Part shown: positions 37,801-49,627 of the stretch, in pieces
Layout: each line of letters starts with the position of its first letter
How positions within the stretch are numbered: the first letter of the stretch is position 1
From: Toxonevra muliebris
Lineage: Eukaryota > Arthropoda > Insecta > Diptera > Pallopteridae
Reading direction: 5' to 3'
Assembly (NCBI GenBank): GCA_963691655.1
Contig: OY829328.1
Coordinates: forward strand, 86,742,400 to 86,806,399
Length of the DNA stretch: 64,000 bases
The notes under the pieces: model-generated
What the model was told of the DNA's origin: nothing
The model's input: only the letters and a program-made list of their open reading frames with translations
Database searches by the model: none
Made by a program: the position numbers and the translations under genes

Positions 37801-39250
37801 TCTTTGGTACAATAGATCTTATAGGTCGCAGTTCAAGAAGATATCCAAATTATAAAAACGAAAATTTTTAAATAAAATTTCTATCGTTCAGTATTTTATA
37901 ACTCATCTATGAATCAAAATATTAATGAAGTATAAATCGATTACATTAATTTAAAGAATTTTCCTTGCATCAAAATTATTTCTAATATTTTAAAATTTAT
38001 TAACTTCAACGTATAAATTACAATTCTATATATCTAAAATATATGTACATAAGTATATGTTTTTACACTCAATAATATACGTACACGCACATATGTTTAG
38101 AACTCACACCAAACTCTCCTGCGAAATATGTTTCCTTTGAAATCTTACAGTGCTAAAATTCGATTTTTCAATGAATGCTCATAAATATCATGAAGCCATT
38201 CATTTTGCACATAATTTTCAATCAAAGACAAAGTTGCGGTAGTAGCATTTTCAACGCTCTCACAGTAACACACAAACATAATTCAATTGCAGCAACCATA
38301 AAAACAGCTTCAGCAACCAAAACGAATCGTTAATAAGATAAATTGTGTAACATTTGGCAATTTTATACAATATTTCATTTTCAATTTTCAATTCCTTTTT
38401 TTTTTGGTTTCCTTTGACAGACAAAAATATATTTTACAATACTTTTTATGCAATTGCACAGAAATAGCTCTTCTTGTATATGAAATCAAAAGCAACAAGA
38501 GTAGCAACAAATGACATTAAAGAAAAAACAAAATAATTCCATACATTACCGAAAACGAAAGATGCTACAAAAATTATTTTTTGTTACTTTACTATAAAAA
38601 GAAATGGTCTAAGGTAAAGTGTAATTTGCAATTTGAAAGTTATTATTCCAAAAAAAATGTAAATCCATGTAACTATAGAAATTTACTTTAAAAGTTCAAA
38701 GCTTAGACGCCACCAGAAATCATAAAACCAATCACCATCATTTCGTTAATTTATATATTCATAGCATAGCTGTGAAAAATGCCATCTAGTGAGAAAAATT
38801 TAGTGTTTTTCTATTCCGCCGGCGATTAAGTCATTTCTTATTCTTATCACATATGTGTATGTAATAAATTAAACTCTACCTTATTAAATACTAAAAATTG
38901 GCTATTCAAACTCCTACATGAACATTTCATGAGTGTTTCAATTCATTGATAGTGTATGCGTGAATTTGTGAGAGCGCTACACTGAGAGCATAGATATAAA
39001 TACATAGTACATAATAAAGTACATTTTCCATTTGAAACAAGTACACGCAAAATTTATTTATTCTCTGTGTACCACAACGCTTGCTCTCTTGCAGTTGGCC
39101 CTGAGACTTCATACGAAGTACATCGATGTCTGTTCACCTAACATATTTGATTTTCCAGCGTAGCATCAGAAACAGGTTTAACTCGCTTGAATTCTCAGTA
39201 CAAACTAACGAAATCCCTCAATTTAAACGTGTTAAATAGGTATATGGGAG

Positions 39251-39932
39251 CAGGGCTGTCGTTTTGAAATTTTTTTGCGAAGTGAAATTCTTAAAAAATC
39301 GAAGTGATTTTTAAAAAAGAGAAGTGATTTTTGATGCGTAATAAGAAATTGACATATTTTCACAATTTATCTGTTTTTATATGCTTAGTTTGCAAAAAAA
39401 AAAACTTTTGGTGGAGCGCTACCGTGTGGCAGACACAATAAGGCTCCGACAAAACTTTTTGAATGAGGGTACATAATTTGTTTTAGGGAATTTTTCAAGC
39501 CAAAAACAAAATGGGAGAATTCTTCGAAACTGTCGCGTTTTTAAATAAAATCATTTAGAAATAAAATCCTCCACTCGCCTTCTTAATCTTCTACCTCTTC
39601 ATTTTCAACCAAATTCTAATAAATTATATGACAGTGCGTCATCAGTGTTGCTACATAGGTATTTAAATAAACACAAAAGGTCTCAGAATATACTAAAGGA
39701 TGTATGCTAAGTGGTATCATTTTACTTTTTATAGGGGATATAAATTCAAACACACCGATCTGGCTACAGTCGGAGAATATTACAGAGATGAGCATATTTA
39801 GATTTTTTTTATCGATTTTAGTCTTTCATTCAAACTGGGAAACCTAAGTGTTTTTATGAAAGAGGAAGTGACGAAGTGTCAGGCTTGAAAGTGAAGTGAA
39901 AAACTTCAATTGAAGTGACAGCGACAGGACTG
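39251..39932. mobile_element. non-autonomous hAT-type transposon
   Basis: The 682-bp element starts CAGGGCTGTCG and ends CGACAGGACTG, giving terminal inverted repeats of about 11 bp with two mismatches, of the hAT C-A-G type. Identical 8-bp direct repeats TATGGGAG flank it (39243-39250 and 39933-39940), which is the hAT target-site duplication length. Many subterminal GAAGTGA-type motifs lie inside both ends (for example 39281-39325 and 39865-39917), as expected for transposase-binding repeats. There is no transposase ORF. The interior is AT-rich and not recognised. Confidence 0.85.
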
Positions 39933-42791
39933 TATGGGAGCTTATGCTATACGCATTTGCCCACGGGCAGTATTGTAGAAATGACTGTACCAGAAGTACA
40001 ATGGTGAATTCGGAGAGAGAACAGCTCTCCTCTTTTTCTCTTTTCTTCTTCCTTCCCTTACTCACCTAAAGCTTCTATCTGATATTAATTTGCCATGACA
40101 GTATGCCGAAGTTTTAGGCTGAGCCTTTCTCAATCATTCATACTGTGCGTGTTATATTTTTTACACGAATAAAAAAGATCTACATGCGAAATCAAAAAAA
40201 CTAATCTTTGTAGGTACATACTACTATCATAATTTTTGATATTGATTTTGGTATATACATTTTTATTGGTCTGTGGTAAGGAGGAGCAAAAGATAAAATT
40301 GTTGATACTTTTTCATACATTTTATAAACATAAGTATTTAAGTAAAAAATTAATATGAATGAAAGAACTCCAACAGCTGCATGTAGCGTATGGAAAAGGA
40401 ATTGAGAACAAAAAAGTATTTGCACAAAAGTTCAATGCAGCAGAAAAAAAGCGGAAATTGTTATAAGTGAAGCAAAAAAAGAAACAAAAACATAATATTT
40501 CCGAGACTTTTCTTTTTATGAGAAGGAAACGATTTTTATGTATACAAAAAGTTTAAAAAAGGATATCAAAAATTTTTATAAAAAAAGCAAAATATAAGAA
40601 TATTTATTTTTTATGTTTTCGTTTTTGTAAGAACTTTCTTCTTAAAATTCTTAAAAAAAATTTGTGTAAAATAATAAAAAAGAAAAAAAAATGAGACATA
40701 AAAATAAATTTACGGCAACTTCCACTACCAAAAAAAAAACACAAAAGAGCATACAAGATCAAGTGAGCTTCATTTGGTTAACACTTTCACCCTTTAACAC
40801 AACATACTTTATACTATTTTTTGAAGTTTTTTTGCCACGCAGGTAGTGTTAGGAAAAAACCTTTTTTCTTTAATATTTTTCTTGTGTTGGCACTTTGTAG
40901 TAGAAGTGCATAGCATACAGAGCATAAGCATACACACTGGCATACTTAGACACACATACATATATATGTATGTACATAACTATGATGCTTGTGTAGACTT
41001 ACAAAGAAATCAATTTGTTAGGTTTACAGTTATATATTAAGGTGGCTTGAAAATAATGATAAAAAACACACACTCTTCATGTGTTTGGGATGTAGTTTTC
41101 CCACTATAATCGTCATGTTACTTTAACATGTTTTTCTCAGATGCCTTGAACATGGACACACACCATTCTGTATATGTAAGTATATCTTCACTAAGCTTGA
41201 AATTGTTTTCTACCCCGTCTAACTCTGTGCTTAATGTAAAAATCAAATTACATTGATTTTTCCTATTCTTCTAATATAACCTGTTAGATAGCCAATGGCG
41301 TAAGACAGTGACAAGTCTACTTTAACGTTCGTTACACCCTTGATGTGTCTACATATGTATGTATGTATGTATATCTGTATATTAAACAATTTTGTGTTGT
41401 GCTTGTGTGCATGTCACTTAAAACAGACACTGACGAAATAACCTTTCAACATGACTTAATAAAGCGACAGTAGCAAATGGGCTCACATTTATACACAAAG
41501 TATACTAAATTGGCATCAACACACATACATACATATATACACAGTGTTCATACAGTATCTCAAAATCACATCCACACACACTAACTATAAACTATAAAGC
41601 CTACGCGAAGTTAATAGTTTTTGTAGCAGTAAGGCAGCAGTAGATAGCAGCGCATTTTAGATATCAGATTTGGGTTCATTTGGGTTCGACTAAGGTTAAT
41701 GTAGCTCGATATTAGTAGAATCGCTATATCAGTATGTACTTACCCTATATATAGAAATATGTACATGGAATCAATAGTTTCCTTATTCATTAAATTTAAC
41801 ATTTATCTATTACAAAATACACATATTTACATATATATAGAGCTAAAAAGTGATTTTGACGTACATATGTATCTATTAACTAAATATTTCTACCTTCTTA
41901 AAGAGATGTTATTTAGTGGGTACCTCTTTCTTCAAAATAAATTGTGTGGAAAATATTTTTCTCTTCTCAGTTGATGCCATAATTTGAGAATTTTTCAATA
42001 TTTGAGCTCGCTCAAGCTCAAGCTCATTTCTTAGCAAGGAAAAGTTTAACACATCATTACGAAGAAAATACGAAGATATATCTAGCAAATATTAATTGCA
42101 TATTGATTCTTATTTTCGACACTCATATCCGCTTGATTTCTTTTGGAAGAATATAGTATACGATTCAGTGTGCCAAAGTATTCGAAAATAATTAAAATTT
42201 CCAAAAACTCTGATCGCGAAATGCTGAGCTATACGACATTTAGGTCATAAGTGAATAATGCTCCGTAGTGCCGGACCCTTATATCCTACGAAGCAGTCCA
42301 ACCCATACCAACCACTTCCGTCACGGGGTTCATACTACTAGAAAACGGTAAAAATAAACGAAAATCTTTTCTATTTTAATAAATTTACTTATTCAATAAT
42401 AGAATTTGCGGAAAATCATTTTTTTCTTGATGGATGTTGAGCAAGGACATAGTATAAAATCCATACCAACGCACATAATGCGTGCATTTGATACATGGAA
42501 TCAATTGAAACAAGCAAAAAGAAACAGACAGTTCAAAAGTCTGTTCTAAACTTTCTGAGAAAAATCACATAACTTTGTCTTACTTTACATGCGAATATTT
42601 TTTTTTAAATATATTCCTACTCAAATTTATTCAAATATGTAGCAAACAAATTTTACCGTTGCATATTGAAAGTAGAAAAAATCGCTAGATTTGTGGGCAT
42701 AAATTTTAAAAAGTTAAAAGATTAGTTAAGTCCGCACTAGGAAAAAACACCATTGCATATTTTTAGGCATAAATAAAATTAATGCTAGATA

Positions 42792-43044
42792 CTTCTGTGG
42801 TCACAAGCCATTAAAAAACACAACTCGAGTTTTATCGAATCCGAGTTATTATCATAATTGAAATCTTCATATCTGATTTCATATTGTGCCAAAATTTTAT
42901 GAATATCATTTCAGTGATTTACGAAATATTAAAGGGAAAATAGCACAACTCAACTTGATTACTATTAGTATTTGAATCTTTAAAGTGCTCTCCTGTAAAA
43001 TTCAAAAAATACACTTATGCTGTTATGCCTTGTGACCACAGACT
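42792..43044. mobile_element. Tc1/mariner-type MITE
   Basis: Perfect 14-bp inverted repeats TCTGTGGTCACAAG (42794-42807) and CTTGTGACCACAGA (43029-43042) extend inward for about four more bases with one mismatch. TA dinucleotides flank the element (42790-42791 and 43045-43046). The GTGGTCACAA-type terminus resembles Tc1-family ends. The length is 253 bp with no ORF. It ends about 100 bp past the stop codon of the 657-codon GPCPD1-like gene, so it may lie in that gene's 3' UTR. Confidence 0.7.
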
Positions 43045-43144
43045 TATAGATAACCCAATAAATAAAATCCATAAAATGTTTTTGTTTCGTTTTTTCTATT
43101 ATATAAAAACTTGTTTACCTACATATTCAAACCGCTTTCAAAAC

Positions 43145-45118
43145 TTAAACGCAACCACTATCCGTAGACTCTTTCAATAGCAACACTCTTTGCTTGCTTA
43201 CAGGTAACCATAAGTCCACACGATCATAGATGCAACCAACAACTCCCTGTTTCTTGAACCATGCAATCGTTGCACTATCCCGCAGATCTTCACCCCAAAG
43301 GAAAACTTTTTTATTACGCTTTTCTGCATACCTCATTAATTGCGGATTAGTTGCTATATATTCCGTATTGGCGACAACGCCCAACAAGCCAAAAGCTTGT
43401 GTAAAATGTATTTGATATTCGAAATCATGAGAACGTGGATCCTCATAACGATCAGTTCTACTGGGCGTGATATACATAACCGGATACATGTTCTGTTTGT
43501 AACGCATCATTGTACAGACATCGGCATCAAAGCTGGTCAGGAAAATCAAACGACCACCGGCATATCGCCTTACCACTGCAAGTATACGATCCACATACTC
43601 ATTTTTATCCATACTTTGCATACTCTCCATTTCTCCATTCTCTTGCATCTGTGGCCATTTGACTTCAATATCAAAACTAACACATTTTGTGACTTTCTGA
43701 AGTACCTCTTCCAAGAGTGGAAACAGACGCTCATTTGAGTTTTCTACATATTTCTGTGGTGGGAAGTTGAGTACTTTCGTACCGGACAATATAAATATAT
43801 TCATATTTAGCAGCTGGGCATACGTAAAGTCCTTCACCATAACTGTGGTGAGATCTTCTTTCCCTTTCGGTTTACTAATTGATGAGACATATATCTCGAA
43901 ATCATGAAAAACTATGGGCTCCATGTCACTTGTTAGCATTACATCGAATTCAATCATATCGACTGGTAAATTAGCTGCTTCCATAAACGATGCCAGCGTG
44001 TTCTCGTGATATTTTGGATGATTTATGTGCGCATGAAAGCTAATGCCCATACCACGATGTGCGCCGTCCAAACCCTTCCACTCATCATTCCAATAATTAG
44101 CCAAGGAAAAATGTAAATCAGCCATAAAATTAGGCATAGGAGTAACTACTAAATATTGCAGCTTCATCTTACCAATACCGGTTAACCACACTGGTGAGAG
44201 TAGCGAAAGTGTCAGTGTGCCCTCGGAGCCGACAATGTCATTGGCGAAGATATACTGGTAGGATATGAGATTCACAGCGGCATTATTAGTTTGCACCCCG
44301 AATAATTTCAACAAATACGAAGTATTTCGCACATGGGTCAGCTCGGTGTGAAAGATGAGCATCTCAGTCACTTTATAAGGTACTCCGTACTCGGTTTGAT
44401 CGCGCAGAAAACAATCTGACTGTGATAAAGCTGCACACTCTACATTAGCCTGCGCCGATGGCATAATCGGTACCAAGCTGTCTGCGTCAACTGGTTCGAC
44501 TTTTAAGCGCAACTGCAAATTAGCAGGCGCTCCTTGCTTTATTTCCAGTGCATTACCAAAGATTTTAAACTGCAGTATATTGCCGGAATCCAGCCAACCA
44601 TTTTTCACTTCACGCTCATACGAATCTATGTAACCAAAATTGTCCATAGTTTTTTCATTCTCCGTCCCCACAGTTACAGAACGCGCCTCCATATGCGACT
44701 CCCACCGTCGCACTTGTATGGTATGGGATTTTTCTTCATGGTCATCTTCACTTCCACTCCTACTCCCACCATCACCAGTTATTGTAGCATTCACTGCATT
44801 AATTATTCTAGTCACTTTTCCAACATCCATTCCACCATTTCTTTCACCACTCTCCGTCACAATAAAATAACGATAACTTACAGTCGTATTCTTATCCATT
44901 TCAACGTTACCCTCCCACATGTGCTGCTCACCGCTGGGCTTCAGCAGTATAGCATTCTGTGTATTCCAATTGCCGAGATTCCTATGATCACCACAGATTG
45001 CGACTTTCTCGAAACTCGATAAACGCTCGCCGGCCATATTCACATTGAAATTGATGACTGTCGTTTGCGGCATTAGCGGTATATAACGGCATGCTGTAGT
45101 AAAAATCTGTGGCAGCAT
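43145..45118 (-). CDS. GPCPD1-like glycerophosphocholine phosphodiesterase (no signal peptide seen)
   Basis: Predicted to hydrolyse glycerophosphocholine to choline and glycerol-3-phosphate. The 657-codon single-exon frame is close to the roughly 670 residues of animal GPCPD1. Residues about 18-140 form a CBM20-type starch/glycan-binding domain (FEKVAICGDHRNLGNWN, then VSYRYFIV, then IQVRRWESH). A middle region covers about 165-345. The GDPD TIM-barrel domain is about 350-640, with catalytic H354-R355 (GAHRGMG), E370-N-T, metal ligands E390 and D392 (IEFDVMLTSD), H405-D406 (VFHDF), E485/K487 (FDIEVKWPQ) and FLWGEDLRD near 606-614. All key residues are present. The frame stays open about 18 codons upstream of this ATG without another Met, and a possible AG acceptor lies there, so a 5' coding exon cannot be excluded. 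It sits 4.5 kb downstream of its paralogue in the same orientation. Likely related to Drosophila CG9394 and CG18135; exact orthology is unresolved. Confidence 0.92.
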   Translation of the reverse strand: MLPQIFTTACRYIPLMPQTTVINFNVNMAGERLSSFEKVAICGDHRNLGNWNTQNAILLKPSGEQHMWEGNVEMDKNTTVSYRYFIVTESGERNGGMDVGKVTRIINAVNATITGDGGSRSGSEDDHEEKSHTIQVRRWESHMEARSVTVGTENEKTMDNFGYIDSYEREVKNGWLDSGNILQFKIFGNALEIKQGAPANLQLRLKVEPVDADSLVPIMPSAQANVECAALSQSDCFLRDQTEYGVPYKVTEMLIFHTELTHVRNTSYLLKLFGVQTNNAAVNLISYQYIFANDIVGSEGTLTLSLLSPVWLTGIGKMKLQYLVVTPMPNFMADLHFSLANYWNDEWKGLDGAHRGMGISFHAHINHPKYHENTLASFMEAANLPVDMIEFDVMLTSDMEPIVFHDFEIYVSSISKPKGKEDLTTVMVKDFTYAQLLNMNIFILSGTKVLNFPPQKYVENSNERLFPLLEEVLQKVTKCVSFDIEVKWPQMQENGEMESMQSMDKNEYVDRILAVVRRYAGGRLIFLTSFDADVCTMMRYKQNMYPVMYITPSRTDRYEDPRSHDFEYQIHFTQAFGLLGVVANTEYIATNPQLMRYAEKRNKKVFLWGEDLRDSATIAWFKKQGVVGCIYDRVDLWLPVSKQRVLLLKESTDSGCV

Positions 45119-45339
45119 TTTTACATGTGCTCTTCCAATTTTCCTAAATGCTTTTAAATATATCTTGAAAGGATTAAAGTGAAATTTTCAGCTTTTAATA
45201 TTTGGAAAAAAAAACAAAAAAGAGCTAAAATATATAAAGGAAATAAATAAAAAAAAAATAAATCAAAATAATTTTGACAATTTTAAGCGTCCGTTGCCAC
45301 AAGTTTTGGAAGCAGAATCTTAAATACCCTCTAGGAAAT

Positions 45340-45670
45340 CAATTGAAAGCTGCTGAAAGTGATTGTGAGTCAGAAATAATAAGTAGTTGAGAACTAATGA
45401 AAGCGAGTGAAACGAGTTGAAAGTTAATGGAATTAAATATTGAAAGACTGAAAGAGAATTCAAATCAACTGAATTGAATTCAAATGAAATTAAAGCAATT
45501 GATTTAATACAAGATATTGAATCAGTTGAGTGAGATTAAACAAGATTTGTGATCATTGAAGAAGAAGCGGCACAAAAAAGCGATTGAAGGGTTTCATTCA
45601 AATTGACTAAAACCAATTGAAATTAATTGAAAACTTTGAAGAATATTGAAAAAACTTAATAAAATCAGAG
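45340..45670. repeat. degenerate TTGAAA-type tandem array upstream of a GPCPD1-like gene
   Basis: Drifting words TTGAAAG, AATTGAA, GAGTGAAACGAGTTGAAAG and CAACTGAATTGAATTCAAAT fill the region. It begins about 220 bp upstream of the ATG of the 657-codon gene, where its promoter or 5' UTR could lie. Confidence 0.45.
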
Positions 45671-46774
45671 ATTTTTAATCAAATTTCCATCATTAATTTA
45701 TTGACTTTATGATTTTCTTTAGGTATTTTCATATTTTCATAATTTTCCTTTAGTTTTCACCCACACACATACATACACACTTCTTGTTCAATATGAATGA
45801 AGCAAAAAAAAAAAAAAAATCATTATTTTTTATTTTACTGTCATTTTAATTTCCGCTATTTACGCTGCAATAACCAACGCTTAAAAGGAAGAAACTGCAA
45901 TTCCATTATTTCTTTTACTATTTTTCAGCAACGTTACTCGCTAAGAAAAAGAAAATTTTTTAATGCATTATCTGCTGCCATCATCAGCAACTTAACCCCA
46001 CAACTACTTATTTCGAACTATTGAAGATTCAGTAGAGATAGGTACTTATACATATATATAATTTCTATATTCTTTTTTTACGTATTCTATGCAATTTTAC
46101 ACCCAGGCAATTTAAGATGCGAAATGACAAATGTACATATAAAAATTTTATATAATTTATTATTTTCTCTTATTTTCTTTAGGATTCTTTTGAATTTTTT
46201 TTTAAAGCAGAGCATGTCAATAACTGAGAAAATGTGTTTTAGCGTGTGAGTTTATCAGCTTACATAAGAGATTTATGTCGAACACATTTAGGATTAAATG
46301 TAATTTAAAACTACATAACACAGTATATTTCTAGGAGCATTAGCTATTTTATTTAAAGAGAAGTAAATCATTCAATATACGGAAATAACGATTCAACTTT
46401 AATTTGACTTCAAAAGTTGCAGCTGAAATGTTATAAATTAACCCTAATTTAAATACCTTGTCTGAAAGGTTTCTGAAACTTTAATAATCTCATCATAAAT
46501 TTATTTACTCTCAAATGTATACAATGTTTTTTTTCTTTTGATTTTGTCTGTTTGTAATACGTATAATGATGTATTTATGTAAGTTAAGCGTTTTGTTATA
46601 TGCGTATGTAATAGTAAACTTCAATTACTAGAGTTGTTACTTTCTGATTTTTATTTTGTTTTATATGTGTGTATAAAAGCTTGTTGTATCTGTGTATGAG
46701 TATCTGTGTATGAGTGTTCTATGTATATGTTAAGCTCAATGTCTAAAATCGGTCAATGAGCGAAAAAGCATCTA

Positions 46775-46900
46775 CAGTGACTCAAAAAACTGTTCACGTA
46801 AAGAAACATTTTTGGGACACGTTAAATATCCAAGAATGGTGTCAAATCGAAAAATAACAGCACAGAAATGTTTCTACTCATCTTGACGTACACAAGGAAA
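46775..46900. mobile_element. Tc1-like transposon end (relic)
   Basis: After a TA (46773-46774) the sequence reads CAGTGACTCAAAAAACTG, a Tc1-type terminal sequence. No matching right end or transposase frame was found within the next kilobase, so this is a decayed fragment. The right boundary given is arbitrary. Confidence 0.4.
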
Positions 46901-47029
46901 AAGAAAATATTTTTGAAATCAGATAATATCTTCAGGTACCAAAATGGTCTCAAAAGTTTTGAAGTTTGTACTTTAATTCCGATTTTTAAAATTTTTAAGT
47001 CCAACCTTTTTATTCAAATTTCAAAGACT

Positions 47030-47285
47030 CGGAGCGAGTGGCTTATTCCCGGAACGGGTGATCCGTTGCCAGAGCAAGCGGTTTTCGTGGCCCGATTGTT
47101 CTGCGAGTAGCTTGCGAGTAAATTACAAAGTGGCCTTACAAACATTCATTATGATCGTGTATAAGCTTGTGTTTTCTTTTTCGATGAATCCCACGCCCTT
47201 CTCCAGCCGAGCCAACCGAGTAGAGTGCTATATAAATAAACTGCCCTATAAATGTGAGCTTTCTTCGGCCATAAGTGCATAGATC
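47030..47285 (+). promoter_or_regulatory. GC-rich patch with a TATA-box-like motif
   Basis: About 250 bp is clearly GC-richer than its neighbours. TATATAAATA is at 47229-47238, with GAGCCAACCGAG just upstream. No gene follows on the + strand within view, so this may be a transposon promoter or chance. Confidence 0.2.
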
Positions 47286-49546
47286 GATTTCGGGCATTGA
47301 GCCTAACATATAACTAAATTACGCACACGTGTAAGCAAATATTTCCTTCTATCTCTATGTGGGGATATATATATGTGTGTAGCACAATGATTGCCCAAAG
47401 TATCTACATATGTAATAATGTGTGTACATATGTTTGTATGTATTTGTGTAAATGCCAATTCTATAGTAACATTAAATAAGTCTTTGATATTGGCAACAAA
47501 GCAACACTAGCACCAGCAGTCAATTTCTATAGCATGAATACAACACAGAACATGGATTTAAAAGGATAATGGTGTATTTAATCTTAATGAATATACAAAA
47601 TTGTGTTATGGTAGAGAATATTTGCAGAGAGCGAGTATACAAAAATGTATTCGTTCTATTGTATGTTGGCAAAGAGGTCAAAATATGTATAAATATGTAC
47701 TTAAAAATGTTTGCGAAAAAGGCTTACAAAATTAAATCATAATTTAATGTATGCGAAAGCTCATGTACATAATATAACAATGGGGAAAGATTAAATTTGT
47801 CATCACTTATGTAAGTTCAATAATGGAACTTCATAAATTATTGAAACATCCAATTTGCTTGTCTGCATTGACTTTGATTTGGATATTGTGAATCAAAAAA
47901 CAAATTTAAAAAATATTAAAAATTTATTTAATACAATTTTTATTTCTTCCCCTTTTACACTCTAGGATTGTTTGATTATTGATATGTGCTATCAGCAAAG
48001 AGTTCTCTCTAGCACACAGTGATTCATTTCGAGGAAAATTCTCATTTTTTTTTTAATTGTTTACATTTTTCGAATGATTTGCATACTTTTAGGATCAAAA
48101 CAAATTTTATAAATCGAAAATAAAGTGATTAAAAATGATTTATTTTAAGAAGTCGGAAGAAGGTGGAGAATATTTCAATTCAACTTCATAAGCAAAAGAA
48201 CATATTACTTAGAAGAAACAACCAGCAGATATTTTTTCCCGGTTTCTTTTTTTTTCCATCAAAATTTGAGAATTTCCAGTTTGGTTATTTTCAAAAATAT
48301 ATAAATTTATTAATGCTGAAGAATACTTATTTGCAATATTTTGAAAAATAAAAAATTTCATGTCGAAGATTTTTTGGCTTCTTCTTAGTAGAAGAATTAC
48401 TTGCAAATTGATGCCAAATTTGTTAGGTTTTGGTTCCATGAATTACTTGACTTTTATCTATGAAACGAATTACTGTGTAGCATGCTGCCGAATGCTTTGA
48501 CTGCCGCTTGTCTGTTCACAAAGATAGGGACCCTAAAATTATCAAGATTTCTTGTGATGAAACCTTGAACTGCTTTATCTACAGTGCGGTTATCTGATGG
48601 GAAAATCTTTAACGGATTTCAATAATATTAATATAAAACTTTCAATGGCTAAATAGCCTTCTAACATTAGATTTTATTATAATTATCTTAGATATTTATA
48701 GTGGAGTAAAACTTAAAATGATTCTTCAAATATTCAAAAAGTGAAACTAAAATAACATGATTACAGTATAATGATGCATACGTCTTACATATGTGAAAAG
48801 GCTAATAGACCAAATGCCCCTTAACTTCTCATGCTCCTGCACTTCCACTTACAACAAAGAGCAAATGAAAAAACCCTATCAATATATTATTTGGCCTTTT
48901 TTGTCCTTTTAGGGAGTTTCATCTATGTATATTTATCTATCTCACTATTTGTTTGCCTGCCTGCCTTCCAGCGTGACTATCTGCCTGCTTGCTTGCCTGT
49001 CTGCCTAAAGTGTATGTCAATTTAGAGTATAATGGGCGCCCATTTGTGCATGTATATTGCTATATTAAGCGTTTGTTGAATGCTGATGTCGTTAGTGCCA
49101 ATTTTGTCAGTCAATATTTGGCATATTTGTTTGCAATTGTATAGAATTCCCAGATCAATAATTTAATGAACTTACAAGAGAAAAAATAATGTTCTCTAAA
49201 TAGCCAAAATATTTGAATGTATGAGAATGCAAATTGATTTTATTGCTTAGAAAATATGTTAGACTAAAACGAAAGTTGCACAATTTTCATCATCATTGTT
49301 GGCGCGACGGTCCTAGTTGAACCTTGACCTCCCAATAAGGTAATTTTAGGTTGTCGAATTGAAGTTGTTTGCCAAAAATTTGTAGCGTAATGGACCATTG
49401 ATGAGCAACAAATTTGTAGAAGAATTGTAGTAACATCTTAGTTGAAAGTCAGCGCCAAAGATGTCTGCAATAATGTTTTTATGCCTCTAAATGCTAAACC
49501 AATCAAAAAAAAGAGCAATGCACCTCACAAAAAATATTATAACAAC

Positions 49547-49552
49547 TTTATT
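49547..49552 (-). terminator. candidate polyadenylation signal AATAAA
   Basis: TTTATT on the + strand reads AATAAA on the minus strand, about 76 nt beyond the stop codon of the 684-codon GPCPD1-like gene. The spacing is ordinary for a short fly 3' UTR. No equally close canonical signal is seen for the gene at 43145-45118. Confidence 0.5.
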
Positions 49553-49627
49553 TGAAAGCAAAACATCTTACATTCGCATAAATAATTTCAAACTCTAACA
49601 ACGTAAGCAGTTCTTCACCGCCTCCAC

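Larger units (their letters stand above)
15332..43144. other. noncoding expanse between ribozyme and GPCPD1-like genes
   Basis: No protein-coding gene is supported. The content is AT-rich DNA with the inverted repeats, SINE pieces, retrotransposon scraps, hAT and Tc1-like elements listed separately. A trinucleotide-rich acidic stretch at about 29410-29566 (GGDGDAVADNNNDDDDEGEG) has no start or splice support. Frames at 16897-17121 and 20798-20980 are unrecognised. Confidence 0.65.
45119..49627. other. spacer between the two GPCPD1-like genes
   Basis: It must hold the promoter of the 657-codon gene (minus strand) and the 3' UTR of the 684-codon gene. A CTGT/CTGC tetranucleotide tract lies at about 48950-49010. 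Besides the tandem array, Tc1 relic and GC-rich patch listed separately, nothing else is recognised. Confidence 0.6.

Noticed and set aside
1..43144. CRISPR arrays, rRNA genes or bacterial-type operons
   Set aside because: None found; the repeats are MITE-like, SINE-like or microsatellite, and the genome is clearly insect.
44534..45022. 162-codon + strand open frame
   Set aside because: Antisense shadow of the GPCPD1-like gene on the minus strand; no protein features of its own.
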